From the NCBI GenBank assembly GCA_963969395.1, contig OZ017797.1:30814001-30878000 (forward strand): a stretch of 64,000 bases of DNA. Direction: 5' to 3'. Numbering within the stretch: the first letter of the stretch is position 1; each line of letters opens with the position of its first letter. Shown one piece after another: positions 1-11,612 of the stretch. This DNA comes from Pseudoscleropodium purum (Eukaryota; Streptophyta; Bryopsida; Hypnales; Brachytheciaceae). A program made the position numbers and the translations under genes. Below the pieces are notes generated by a model, which saw nothing but the letters and a program-made list of their open reading frames with translations, was not told the DNA's origin and searched no databases.

Positions 1-100
1 ACGGGCAACGGCCATTTGAATTTGGTAAAAATTCCCCAAAACCAGAATTTGGAACCAGCCAATTACTAGTAGCTAGCTCTAGTAGCTAGTCAGCCTCAGT

Positions 101-304
101 AGACAGTTGGCCAGTATACAGTAACAAGCAATAGTAGCCGGCCTTACGAGACCCTTGCTGGGTACAATCGGCAGTCAGCCAGTATACAACAACAAGCCAA
201 CAATAGCTGGCCCCTCCAAGGCCCTTGTTGGACAATAGACAATTGGCCAGTACACAGTAGCAAGCCAGTAGTAGCTGGACTTTATGAGGCCCTTGCTGGG
301 TACC
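101..304. repeat. 68-bp tandem repeat, three diverged copies
   Basis: The segment GGCCAGTATACAGTA recurs in diverged form with the CCAG core at about 111, 179 and 247, an exact 68-bp spacing. Each copy then runs through CAAGC, TAGCYGG and CCCTTGYTGG. No reading frame is kept open across the array, so it looks like non-coding satellite or retroelement-derived DNA. Confidence 0.75.
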
Positions 305-424
305 TCCCTAGCTCAAATTGACATACATACATCATTTGAAAAAGACTCCAAAACAAAAGACGATGCCCACAGGGATCCTTTTTGCCTTATTTTGATTACT
401 CTTGAACACCAAACTTAGATCCGA

Positions 425-1135
425 GGGATCCAGGGCTTCACCAAAATCAACCAAATCATCTAGGCTTCACCAAAATCAATTCAAAAGCAACCAAGTCTTC
501 ACCAAAATCAATTTAAAAGCAACCAAATCTTCACCAAAATCAATTAGTTCATGCAGGGCTCACCAAAATCAATTCAAGGTAGCCTAGGCTTCACCAAAAA
601 TTAGCAAGAGCATCTAAGGTCTCCAAAATCAATTCAAGGTAGTCTAGGCTTCACCAAAAATTAGCCAGAGCATCCAGGGTCACCAAAATCAATTCAAAAA
701 GCAGCTAGGGCCTCACCAAAATCAGCAAGAGTGTTTAGGGCTTCATAAAAACAATTCAAAAGCAGCCAGGTCCCATCCAAGTTAATTCAAGGCATCTAGG
801 CTTCACCAAAAGATCAACCAGAGTATCCAAGGCCTCAACCTAACAAGCCAAAGCATCCAAGGCTCACCAAAATCAACTCAGAGCATCTAAGGCCTCATCA
901 GAGATCAACTAGAGCACTTGGTCTCACCAAAATCAACTCACAACATGTGGCCTCGCCAAAATCAATTCAAGAGTAGTCGGGTTGCACCAAAGATCATCCA
1001 AAGCATCTAGGGCTTCCCAAAATCAATTCAAAAGTAGCCAAGCCACCACTAGAGATTGACCAAAGCATCTAGGGCCTCACCAAATCTAACTCAAGGAATC
1101 CAAGTCTTCATTAAAATTCAATTCAAGAGATCTAG
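425..1135. repeat. Degenerate ~30-bp tandem array (CTTCACCAAAATCAA core)
   Basis: The core CTTCACCAAAATCAATTCAA recurs about every 30 bp (for example near 436, 465, 497 and 529), alternating with AGCATCYAGGG-type linkers. Roughly twenty copies of falling similarity can be followed to about 1,135. A 61-codon open frame at 402-587 is only a product of the repeat (reiterated SPKS/HQNQF). Confidence 0.7.
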
Positions 1136-3884
1136 AGCTCCATCAATGTCAACCAGTTTATGTTAGTTGGTGTAGAATTTCATTACACACACATACACAC
1201 TTGGAGTGGTGAAGTAAGACATCGGGTGAGGATTTGCATCAAATACTTGGGAGGAAGAAGGGCCCTAATTTGCATACACACATCCACTAGGGAATATTAA
1301 ACGAGTTGGATTTTGCTTACAAGACGAATAGGAAAAAACAAGACAAAAGATAGTTGACTTTAGAAGATGCTAAACATTGGTTATTAGGAAGAAGAAGTTA
1401 ATGGAGTTGTTTAAGACTTCGTTTGATTCTCAAAATCAAATTAGCAAAGCATTTAGCAATAGATTTGATATGATTTTGTTCCCAAGAAAATATCTAGAAA
1501 AAAAGAAGAGAATATCTTAAAGAAGTGGGAAGAAAAGGAAGGAGTAATCGACTAAAGGACAAGCTTAGGACATCTCCCAAACCAGCAAAAGTCTACAACA
1601 AACCAATATTACATTACCAAAGATCATCAATGGAGTTGGAGCATACGATGGACAACATAGCAACAACGTTTAGGGAAGATGGAACCAATATGGAGGTAAG
1701 TAATTGATTCTTTTACCACATTCTTTGTGTTTTTTTCCCAAAAAACCATTAGATTAAAAATTAACATTTGAATTTTCAATTAAAAATAGAATAGCTTAGA
1801 ATAGGTAGGATTTAGAATTAATTGAAAGCTTACCGTGGTACTTTTAGAGGATTTACCATAGTAATTAAAGAAAAATTATCATAGTTTATCCTTAAGTGAA
1901 AACTAGTTGAAAGTGGATGAAAAGTTAGTAATTCATCCAAAAGAATCTTTTAGGGAATCTTTTAGGAATCCTAGAATCTAGCAATAAGATAGGAGTCAAA
2001 AGATAAAAATAAAAGTAATTTTGGAATTCCATGGTAAAAAAGAATTACAAGAGAATTTTGGTGAACCAATCAATGGTCAAAATTCATTCATGAATAAAAT
2101 TTACCAAAGAAGTAAAAAGTAAAAATTTAAATCTTTTTGAAGAAATTAAAAATAGAATTTAAAAGATTAACTTTAGAAGTAAAAGAACAATCCAATTTCA
2201 CCCAAAGTAACAAAACCAATTAAGAAAGTTATCAACTAGGTTAAAAGATAACCAAAGGTTAATTTAAAGGTAGAATCTTCTAGAAAATATTTCCAAGATT
2301 CCAAAATCAAGTTAACCTTAAAAGTTGGAAGAATATTGAACGAAGTAGAGTAGGATGAAATTTTCAACAAACTTAAAGTCCATTTGGATGAAAGTCAACT
2401 AGAGTTATCCAAACTAAGTCAAATTCACAACTTAAGTAGAAGTTTTAGAATAGAAAATAACCCAAAATTCACATTTAATTTCAATAGTTAGATTGCTAGA
2501 AATCAACGGATGAAGTCTTAGAAGTTAGATTAGTACCAAACTTCATCCGTGTATATCTCTTAGAGAATTAGATCAATTTCAGACTTCTTTATCATTTTGG
2601 AAAGGGCAACTTTAGCCCTACACCTTAGGCTACTTAAACTTTTTGATTGACTAATCCTCATTGGCCCTTAGTTTTGGTTGTCATAGCCAAAACCAACCCT
2701 TTTCTACTAACTCTTCAAATTTGGTTAGCAATTACTTAGAGAAAGTGCACTCTTTTGTGCATTGTAATCTAGATTATGCCTACTTCATACACATAGGAAT
2801 ATAGTATAAGAATTTGATATCCAAAGAATAATCAAATACTTTAACGTATTGTGGCTAAAGTTACATTTATAAATAGAAATAACTTACAATTTCAATTCTA
2901 AACGGAAATAAAATAAAAGAATCCCACTTGTTCTAAGAAAGGTATCTCTCACAAATCCAATTCTAGTTTATGTCTGACACAAATGTATGCAACAATACAA
3001 TTATGAAGTTCCTATCTCATATCAATATGGGGCTCAAACAAGAAGCCCACTTAAGTGAGGGAAAATATAACATATAGCTTAAAGCATAGAAATCTTAATT
3101 TTTTGTTCCATTTGCTTAAAACATAGGCTCACAATATTTGCTTTAAGTGTCACTTATCACTCAAAAAGTCACGATTAATATAACCAATTCCATCTACACT
3201 TTAGTGTTTCAATATTGCTTAGAGCATTCTATACTAAATTGCTTAAAGCTATTCTATCTAAACAATTAAACTAAAACATCTTCCTAATTTGTCTTCAAAG
3301 TGCACAATTGCTTTAAGCATTAACATCTACAAGGCTATCATTTCTTGTAATACCTATGTAATCTCAATACTTAATATTCAATCTTATAACATTGACACAA
3401 ATTAAAGCTATAAATTAGAATTCAATTATCTAATCACTGGATAATTACAATTTCATACAACACTAAATTATTGGGTTTCTACACAACAAACACTTACAAT
3501 CTAAAAAATTTCTAATATACACATACACTATCTGGTTTTAAGTCATGAATCTATTATAATATAAACGCTTAAAGCTATCTCTCAACAATGAACTCATTGT
3601 AAACTGCTTAAAATGCACAACTCTCACAATTATGCTTATAGCTCATACAATGACACATATATGCTTAAGCAAACACAAACAAATTGAACCATTCATTCAT
3701 CACAAACATCAACTTTCAGCTACAATACTTCTACTCAACAATTGCTTTAAGCCTTTCAAAATCATACACTACTCCAAGCATAGACAAACAAACAAGACAA
3801 TTCAATTGGATATACACAATCGATGCTTTAAACTTAAGAGACTAAGAGTTCCTTTCACATGAAATTACACAACCACAATCTATG
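1136..3884. other. AT-rich intergenic DNA, no gene seen
   Basis: No credible coding region, tRNA or transposon domain was found. The 60-codon frame at 1,525 has a GTG start and no recognisable motif. One hairpin is listed separately. Confidence 0.55.
2506..2550. repeat. Hairpin with perfect 11-bp arms
   Basis: ACGGATGAAGT at 2,506-2,516 is matched by its exact inverse complement at 2,540-2,550, leaving a 23-base loop. No gene is adjacent and no U-tract follows, so a terminator role is not supported. It may be a remnant of a small inverted-repeat element. Confidence 0.5.
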
Positions 3885-4045
3885 CCCAATCACTAGGACT
3901 TTGAAACTAAATCAATTACAAACAATTGTTCAATCATTAGGTTTTTGAAACTAAATCAACCACAAACAATTGTCCAATCATTGGGTCTTCAAACTCAATC
4001 TAAGTACACACAAAAGATGTCCAATCACTAGGACTTAAACAATTT
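3885..4045. repeat. ~44-bp tandem repeat, about four copies
   Basis: The core CCAATCAYTRGGWYTT recurs with CAAT at about 3,887, 3,931, 3,975 and 4,022 (spacing 44, 44, 47). The intervals read GAAACTAAATCAAYYACAAA. Non-coding. Confidence 0.65.
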
Positions 4046-6806
4046 ACAAATATATGCTTAAAGATTTTATTACACAAAAGATTGTTCACAAAATGTCAAT
4101 AAAACTAGAAAACCTAGAACACATTCAAAACACCGAGAAAACAAAGAAATAGAGAGAGAAAAAATGAGCCTCTAGACCTTTAACACCTCCAACTTAAAGC
4201 ATCTTTCATAATTTAACTTGGTTAAAATTGCTAAGAACTCAACACTTGCACACTCTTGGAATCCCACAACAATACTTCAAATCAATAACGTCTAAGCTCC
4301 TAAAACCAAGTCTTATTTGAACTCTATTCATGCCACAAAGTGACAAAACAAAACAAAATGTTTATTCACATATTTTCCACACTTACATGCATAAAACTTT
4401 CTGTTGGCATCCAGAATACAACCTCTCATACTACAATTTGAAAGTTATTGAATTTGAAAGTTTTAATGAATTTTTTAAAAATGACTTTTATTTTTATCCT
4501 AGCTATACCACATGGTACACTAGAAAGCAACTTCTTACACTGAAACAAAGCCCTTGCACTCCTTTGTGTATAAGAGATATTGGATTTCAAATTTTTTATA
4601 AAATTAAATAATATAAAATTTATTCATAAAACCTTTAAAATTCAATAATTGTCACACTATAGGTACAAACACCACTAAACAAAGTCTAGGCACTTGTCTT
4701 TGTAAAGGACTTTCAAACATTATCAAAAACGCCGCTACACAACTAAGAATTTGTTAGATCTTAGTGTACAAAAAATAACCCCAAATCCCACCTAATTTAA
4801 GGTATAGACTAGTGTGCTTTCTATCGTTGCTACAATCAAAATCAAAATAATTTTCTAATTTTTTATTTCAAAAATAACTCAAATTCATAATTTTTATACT
4901 ATGAATTGAAACACCTCAAAACAAAGCCTATGCAATGTACAAAGAATGTGACTGTGGGATACATGGTCCACGAGATCTCACCATAATAAACAAAACAAAT
5001 AGACAACTAGCCTCACTTAAGGTATGAATTTCTTGAGGTTTTTATTTTAATTTAATACTCAATTTGTTTTTGAAAGGTCATTTTTTCATCTAAAAAATTT
5101 ACTTTTTGATGCCCAAACTTTGAATGCCTTTGAATTATGGAATAATTGAGAAGTAAAATCTTTGTTATCTATACCATGCAAATGTTAAGAAATAAAAAAA
5201 GAATCTATAGAAAATTAATGAATGAAAAAAACATTTTGTATGTTTGCAATGTATTTGTATTCATTCATTGTTCAAAATTTGAACATCTAATCCTTAAGGG
5301 ATTAACAAATTTTGAATATTAGTTAATTTTATATTATTAATATAATAAGATGATACTTTTTACTATTATTTAAGTTCTATTTGCATGTCCTATTTTTTTT
5401 CTAACTTTCATATTTATGCCCTATTTAAGTGCAGGATGTATTTTCAATCATTTTTAGGTGAGTGACGACCATGAGTCAAGCTTGTTATAACTTGTGTAAT
5501 AGCAATAGTACTCCATGTTCATGATAAGTTATAATGAGTTATCATAGACATTAGTAGTACTACAAATTCAAAATTAGATATGAAGAGTTAATATGGTCAA
5601 TGATAATACATGCTAACTACAAAATAAGATGAGTTAATACTACTATTAGTATCACTATAAATAAAAGTCTTAGATTAATTATAAGGCAACAAATAGGATA
5701 TAGAAAAGGATCCCAAGGCTAGAGAGAACCATCTTATCTCTTATTCTTGAGTATATTTGTAAATATTGAGGGAGCCATAGAGTTGTTGCTATGAAGTTGG
5801 GAGGTTCATGTTGACATAGACTTAGAATAGTTTCATTGAATATATTTTATTTAGAAGGACTAGGATTAGAACATATTGTTAAATTAGTCTATTATATACT
5901 AAAGTGGACCTTTTTGTCTCTTATATGTTTGAATTGGCAAGGTAGTTGAGTACAAATCTGCTATCTTCTAGACTACTATTAGAATTCAATTTATAATCTT
6001 AGTATATTTCATTAAAGAGTTAAACAATTTAAGGGATTTTGAGCAAGTTTAGCAACAAAATTGGATAGAAACTAGTGACAAAAAGTAGAAGATGCTTACA
6101 TAAAAAATATTAAGGACCAAGGAGATTTGGAAAGTTTGCAAAGTCATTGTGGTAATATCTCTTGGAAAGCTATAAGAGAAGGTAAGTTGTTGAAATCAAA
6201 TTGGTATTTTTATATGCTAAAAGAGATCTTTCTAACATAAAATTTAAGATTTTGTAAAATGATGGTATATTGCAAGTTCAAGAATATTAAGTTACTAAAT
6301 TGACACACTTTGCAATGAAATCCAATTTAATTTTTACTTTTAAATCAATATATTAAATTTAGAATTATGATTTCTATTATTATAACAAGAACATTTTACT
6401 TATAAAATTCTTAACATATTATATAAAGTTCAATGTACCAATGTTTTCTATGAGTCTAGAAAAGTATATAAAACTTCATATATAAATACTCACATTATAT
6501 CAAAGGAAAAGGAAAAACTCCAACTTTATCTTCAAACCAAAACACCTTTGTATCCTAGTTTTTCAAGGTAATACTACAAAGCCCTCAAAGCATAAGAATG
6601 ACACAAAATTGATCTTCTCCTATGTGTCATATTATATAAAGAAAATTAAAATTTCAAAGATTGAAAACTCACTTCCTACAATTCCAATTCAATATAATTT
6701 CGAAAAAAATTTCTTTCCCATAATGTTGTTCATGATCTATTGCAGCCTAAGAAATGTTTTATAAAAACTTGTACTCTCAAACAACCTCTAACATAACAAT
6801 CAGTAG
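4046..6806. other. AT-rich intergenic DNA, no gene seen
   Basis: Low-complexity A+T-rich sequence with scattered homopolymers. The 93-codon frame at 4,330-4,611 shows no domain, no codon bias and no splice context, so it is treated as chance. Confidence 0.5.
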
Positions 6807-7008
6807 CATACACTATCACTACCTTCACTATATAGTAGATGGTATGGAGTATTTCACACACCATAATACTTCATCTGTTGCTAAGTGGACAGGTGGAGGC
6901 TCAATGTGATGAGCAAGGCTCATGAATGAAAGGTAGTGGACATGAAGGCTATTGGATGTGGAATATTCCAAATCATCTACTATAGAGCTAAGGTAATGAT
7001 AGTGCATA
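6807..7008. mobile_element. Small inverted-repeat element (MITE-like)
   Basis: The left arm (from CACTATCACTACCTT near 6,811, through TATAGTAGATGG) is mirrored by the right arm ending near 7,006. The inverse complement of the right arm reads CACTATCATTACCTT and then TATAGTAGATGA. The arms are about 45 bp each with scattered mismatches, around a roughly 110-bp centre. This is the shape of a non-autonomous DNA transposon or foldback element. No clean target duplication was resolved, so the superfamily is open. Confidence 0.5.
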
Positions 7009-7880
7009 ACACATTTTAATTTGTGTCGTTTTTTATTCATTTGTTCTTACTAAATCCTAATGCCATCAAATTAAAACCTTTCAATCTAATGAAACGTTTT
7101 TGGTATTGTATTGCAAAAGGTTTTGTCTTAGTTGTTTTTAAGAGTTTAATGGAAAAGGTGTATAAGCTAATAGGAGCAAGTGATTGTCAACATTCTAAGG
7201 TCATTATACTTCAATTAGGACTCGATTGGGCCTATTTGGTTCAATCATACTAAGATGGGCACCGTCAAATGTGCTACTGAGCCAAAACTGCCATCATCAC
7301 TTGGAATTTGTCTCCAAAATCAATATGTAGCTTTGTAGAAAAAACGTTTTTAGAACCTCTATCAAAAAAATCTTTGCCCCTCATAACTTTTGCATATGGC
7401 ATCCAAATACCAAGTTCTTTGGTGCATTGAAACCTCCTTTTACTTGCCAACAAGAAAATATGAAAACTTGACCACTGTAATAATCAATAACTAAGGCACA
7501 TTAGCAAAAAGTGGCAGTTTCGGGGGTGCCCACCTCAGTGACAACATAAACAGTCTGCAATATTACTAACTTCTTTCCAATTTGTATTTCCAAACTAATT
7601 ATTGCACAATTGTACAGACTGGAACAAGCCTAGAAACAAGATTAAAATAGCTTCTCCTCAAGATTGAAATCAGCCTCGGCTTGAATGGGAGTAAATGAGA
7701 ATCTCCATAAAATTGGACGAGCTTAATTACGCACAGTCAGGATGGAATAAGCATATGCAAAAGATTTGTGCAGGATTGAATGAGACCGTGAAACAGATTG
7801 AACGGACATGACTGAAAGAGTTTGAACGCTCGCAACATGTATCCACTTGCATAGAGAGCACATAACTAGCCTTTGTTCAC
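7009..7880. other. Intergenic DNA upstream of the zinc-knuckle gene
   Basis: AT-rich to about 7,650, then slightly more balanced in composition from 7,650 to 7,880, as expected for a promoter and 5' leader of the gene starting at 7,881. No TATA box is convincing. The 76-codon frame at 7,023 starts with a cytoplasmically implausible MSFFIHLFLL stretch and has no supporting features. Confidence 0.4.
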
Positions 7881-8702
7881 ATGAATGTAGAACTTGTGGC
7901 ACTCTTCTTCACTTTTCTACTTCAAAAAAAAATGATGACACAAGAAATGAGCGTTGTCGAGCAAGAGTATCTCCAAGCGTTGGTGCATCGGATTGCCATC
8001 CACATAGTGGAAGGCAGTGCTGCAGTCCGCGAACTCAAGTCCACCGTCGCAAGGCTCAAGGATGAGAGATCTGACATCGAATATGCGGTTTACGAGCATT
8101 GGCTCAAGGCTGCCAAGACCATTGAAGCAGCTGGCAAAGAGAAGTCTTCGTGGGAGAAGTTCATCAAATCACTCCGAATGAGTTATGGAGACGACGACAA
8201 GGAAACCGCTGCATCAGGATGGGAGAACGAAGAGCACTTGTTGCCAATTGCTTCCAAGGAGCTTTGGACACATGAGGCTCGAAACAATGTCGACGGGACT
8301 CCTAGTAGTGCCATTATAGACCACGATTGCGATAGATTTGTAGAGACTGTTGACCATGATGGTTACCATGATTTCGGAAAAAGACTGAGTGAGTCTAGTA
8401 GTAAGCTTGATTTGAGTGAAGGAATTGCTTATGATACGCAGAGGTTGGCACGAGCTGCAATGACAGTTGGTGAACCCAATTACAAGACGTCCAAGGGTAA
8501 GAGAAAGCTGGAGGATTCGAGTGAGTTGGTCGGTGAGGGTGGGACGAAGAAGAGATCTTTTATTCAGTTTACAAACGGGAGAAAGGTTGGTGGAGAGAAA
8601 GTGGTGGCATTGAAGAAAGGGGGGAGATGCTTTTTTTGTGAACGGAAAGGGCATCGTGCTGCGGAGTGTAAGGACAATCCTGATATTCAAAGAAAATCAT
8701 GA
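7881..8702 (+). CDS. Unrecognised protein with C-terminal CCHC zinc knuckle
   Basis: An uninterrupted 273-codon frame, clearly richer in G+C than the flanks. At the C-terminus lies CFFCERKGHRAAEC, with Cys250, Cys253, His258 and Cys263 in the exact C-X2-C-X4-H-X4-C spacing of a zinc knuckle, a fold that binds RNA or single-stranded DNA. Residues 30-100 are charged and probably helical (VRELKSTVARLKDERSDIEYA). Residues 205-250 are basic (KGKRKLE, KKRSF), suggesting nuclear targeting. The first ATG gives a hydrophobic start followed by KK. ATGs at 7,932, 7,935 and 7,947 are equally credible starts and would give a more typical soluble protein of about 250 residues. It could be a plant-specific nucleic-acid-binding protein or a captured retroelement gag. 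No protease or polymerase follows. The family is not recognised. Confidence 0.6.
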   Translation: MNVELVALFFTFLLQKKMMTQEMSVVEQEYLQALVHRIAIHIVEGSAAVRELKSTVARLKDERSDIEYAVYEHWLKAAKTIEAAGKEKSSWEKFIKSLRMSYGDDDKETAASGWENEEHLLPIASKELWTHEARNNVDGTPSSAIIDHDCDRFVETVDHDGYHDFGKRLSESSSKLDLSEGIAYDTQRLARAAMTVGEPNYKTSKGKRKLEDSSELVGEGGTKKRSFIQFTNGRKVGGEKVVALKKGGRCFFCERKGHRAAECKDNPDIQRKS

Positions 8703-9241
8703 TTGAAGAAAGGGATGCACCATGCTTTGGCTAACTAAGGTAGAACTACCCATTACCACCCTGATTCGCAATCTGACTATATTGGGGCCAACTCTAGAAA
8801 AGACACATATTTTTCACAGGTGTGCTTTTGTTTCAAGAGTCAAACCCAAGTGGAATTATAATTTTCCGATAAAAATTGTAATTTCTGTGAATTTCTAAAG
8901 TGAAATTGCACAACCGCCATTAGATTGGATTCATAAACGTCCTCTTACAACTCAGTACCACTTTCCAATGTATCTAATAGCACTTGGAGATTCACCAATC
9001 ATTAATTGACACGTTATCTTTTAATAGCATAAATAAACTACTCTTGTGAGAATCTGAAGTAGATTTGCATGTTTTTCTGATGGAATTGGGACAAAGTTGT
9101 AGACCATGGAATTGAATCACTGATGGAATTGGGCAATTCTACCTTATTTGATCATGGTGCACTTGTGATTTTGTGAAGACAATGATTGTGAATTCAAATT
9201 GATGCATTAATAAGATGTCTGCTACCATATTCTACTACCCC
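8703..9241. other. Intergenic, likely 3' flank of the zinc-knuckle gene
   Basis: AT-rich, without open frames of note. The repeated phrase TGATGGAATTGGG at about 9,078 and 9,121 is the only local repeat seen. No poly(A) signal can be assigned firmly. Confidence 0.4.
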
Positions 9242-9481
9242 AACTATACTACTATAGTCTATTTCAACAACTCTACCATAGTCTATTCCAACAACTCTAC
9301 CATAGTCTATTCCAACAACTCTATCATAGTTTATTCCAACAACTCTACCATAATCTATTCCAACAACTCTACCATAGTCTATCCCAATAATTCGACTATA
9401 ATCTATCCCAACAACTCTATCATAGTCTGTTCCAACAATTTTATTGTAGTCTATCCCAACAACTCTATTGTAGTCTATTCC
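9242..9481. repeat. 24-bp minisatellite, ten copies, open in one frame
   Basis: The unit AACTCTACCATAGTCTATTCC plus three bases repeats ten times without length change, so the + frame stays open and would encode NNSTIVYS octapeptides. Variation between units is by substitution only. The frame (9,215-9,628) has no recognisable domain on either side and the unit is a multiple of three, so openness could be accidental. Confidence 0.7.
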
Positions 9482-10363
9482 AACTACAATTGGAAATCTA
9501 GGTATCTCGTTGTTTGGATATCCAAGAAGGATTTTGGAAGAGAAGACATGTCACTTAGACTCTTAAAGTTATTTAGTACTAGTATAGAACATATTTCCCA
9601 ACAAAGAAGTATGAAAGATAGTGCATGATTTTTGAATTTACATGACCTAGATCAATATACTATTACCAAAAAGAGCTTACATGAATACAAAACAATTAAT
9701 GTGCACATTGAAGCCAACTACAAAACCAATAAAGTTTGTATACTCATGTTGATTTTAGTGTCTATGATGATTGACTTCATATCCATTAGACATGGAAATT
9801 TGATTTATAGAAATAGGTAAATTTTCAAATTTTTGAACTCCAATGCATACAAGTTTTTTGGTAATACATTTCCAACGTAGGAGATTGTGACCTTCTCTTT
9901 CTACTTCTACAAAATGCATTTTGTGTCATGCATCTATCATCCTTAGTTTAAAATGTTTGTTACGATGTGCATCAAGAAACCAAAAAACCCCCCTTTAAAC
10001 TCATTATTCAAGTGTCCACTTTGAATAAGTGTATATGATTTGATTATGAAAATCCAATAGGATGTAAATTGTCTATTGCAACTTTGAAGTTTTTTTTTTT
10101 GCTTGTGGTTTCTTCTCACCAACACAATGATTGAGGTTTTATCTAGTATTCTTAATTGTATAAGAGCTATTAAGACCTTTTCCTTCTATATGAAATCTCA
10201 ATTTTTGTCAGTTAAATATTTCATAAAAGTCGTCCCAACTTGCAATCCAAGACATTCAAGTGCAAAATCAAATGTATTAGAAGATTATACAAAATATTAT
10301 TATTTGGAGCCACTTTGTAATAGCCATGCAAGAATGGCATGTAGTAAAAGCTTGATTCCATTG
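9482..10363. other. AT-rich intergenic DNA, no gene seen
   Basis: Short frames only (62 codons at 9,632; 60 and 116 codons near 10,000-10,400) with no motif. Nothing else was recognised. Confidence 0.45.
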
Positions 10364-10442
10364 GGAATCAAACCTCTGGTTTCCGGAGGAGGCTGGACCT
10401 CTATGTGGAATAGGAACAAACCCCTAGAATGCTCCATTGAGC
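10364..10442 (-). repeat. Possible tRNA-derived SINE head (A and B boxes)
   Basis: On the minus strand GCTCAATGGAGC (10,442-10,431) resembles an RNA polymerase III A box. GGTTTGATTCC (10,374-10,364) matches a B box (GGTTCGANTCC) with one difference. The 56-base gap is longer than in most tRNAs and no cloverleaf can be drawn, so an active tRNA is unlikely; a plant SINE head is plausible. The 3' tail and target duplications were not found. Confidence 0.3.
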
Positions 10443-11612
10443 AGGATCTCTGACACACCGTCACTGTAGCTACGCTTTGTAGCCCATCATTATAGCTACA
10501 CATTGTCACCCTAAAACACTTTTTGGCTTTGAATTTGTTTTTGTACCTATACTTTTTGGACCTTTGGCACCCTCCAAGTTTACACGGCCGAATAACAAGG
10601 GCCAAAAGCCGAAGGGGTACCCAAAGGTCCAAGAAGGCTGGCCAATGTTAATGGAGTTAGGCTCTATAGGGGCTCCTACCTCATACTATAGAAATGATAA
10701 GATAGGAGACTTTTGTAGAAAATTTAAATAAAAACAAGTGCTTTCACTTTTAATAACTACTACAAATAGGATCTCACACCTAATACCTATGTGAAGAACA
10801 AGCAACTATATCAACAAATTATGATATATTTCTATATCACTAACTTAATTTTCAAGTAAGGCCCACCTCAAATTTACTTTATGTGACTTTTGTCAATGCA
10901 AAGGCTTGTCCCCTTGAATCTAGAACCAACATCAAGAACAAAATGGCCTACAAATTTTGTATATTTCATTAACATCATAGATGCAAGAACAATTATAAGA
11001 TAACCACACCTAATTGCAAACATGTTGCAAAACCAATCCTAATAGAATCGTTCCAAAATGTACATGATGTAAATGAGAGTCTAGGATCAAAAATGGAGTA
11101 CCTATGTTCAATGGTTTGAAAATTCATGATTTATTCACAAGGTATTTGAAAAGTACATGCTAAGAAAATCTGGAATCCTCTTTCAACTGCCAACAAGAAC
11201 CAACAAACACTAAGATACTTTAATAGTGCGATTCATGCTCAAATGCTTACTCATATACTTTTTGATGCTCACCTGTGGTACCTTCCAAAAAAAAGAGGCC
11301 ACAACGTCTGGTTTAGCCTCTCTTCGGCCGAGCTCAAAGAAACGGGTCGACAAATGAATTGATCGACGGCGAGATTAAGACTCGTTCAATAAGCACAATG
11401 TGCCCAGCAACAACTTATGAATTCAGCTTGAACATCAGAATTAAAAATAGTTTCTGCAGAACGGTATCCACAAAAAGGAGGGAATCCGACGACTAATGTA
11501 TCACGACTAATGTATCATGAACCAACGACTAATGTATCATGAGCACCGACACAAGCAAGACGTTTGTTGTGGCATAATTTTATATTACAGATTGTATGAC
11601 TAAAGTAAAGTA
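10443..11612. other. Intergenic and 3' flank of TAF10
   Basis: Mostly AT-rich. Composition becomes more balanced from about 11,280, consistent with the TAF10 3' untranslated region (minus strand). A short triple repeat of CGACTAATGTATCA starts near 11,489, 11,504 and 11,525. No other gene was seen. Confidence 0.4.

Noticed and set aside
425..1135. Regular short repeats resembling a CRISPR array
   Set aside because: Repeats are degenerate and contiguous without unique spacers, no cas genes are present, and the DNA is plant nuclear.
7847..8690. Frames overlapping the zinc-knuckle gene, including 158 codons on the minus strand
   Set aside because: The plus-strand 273-codon frame has the CCHC motif; the others show only composition-driven openness.
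10364..10442. Functional tRNA gene
   Set aside because: Only box-like words are present; acceptor and anticodon stems cannot be formed.
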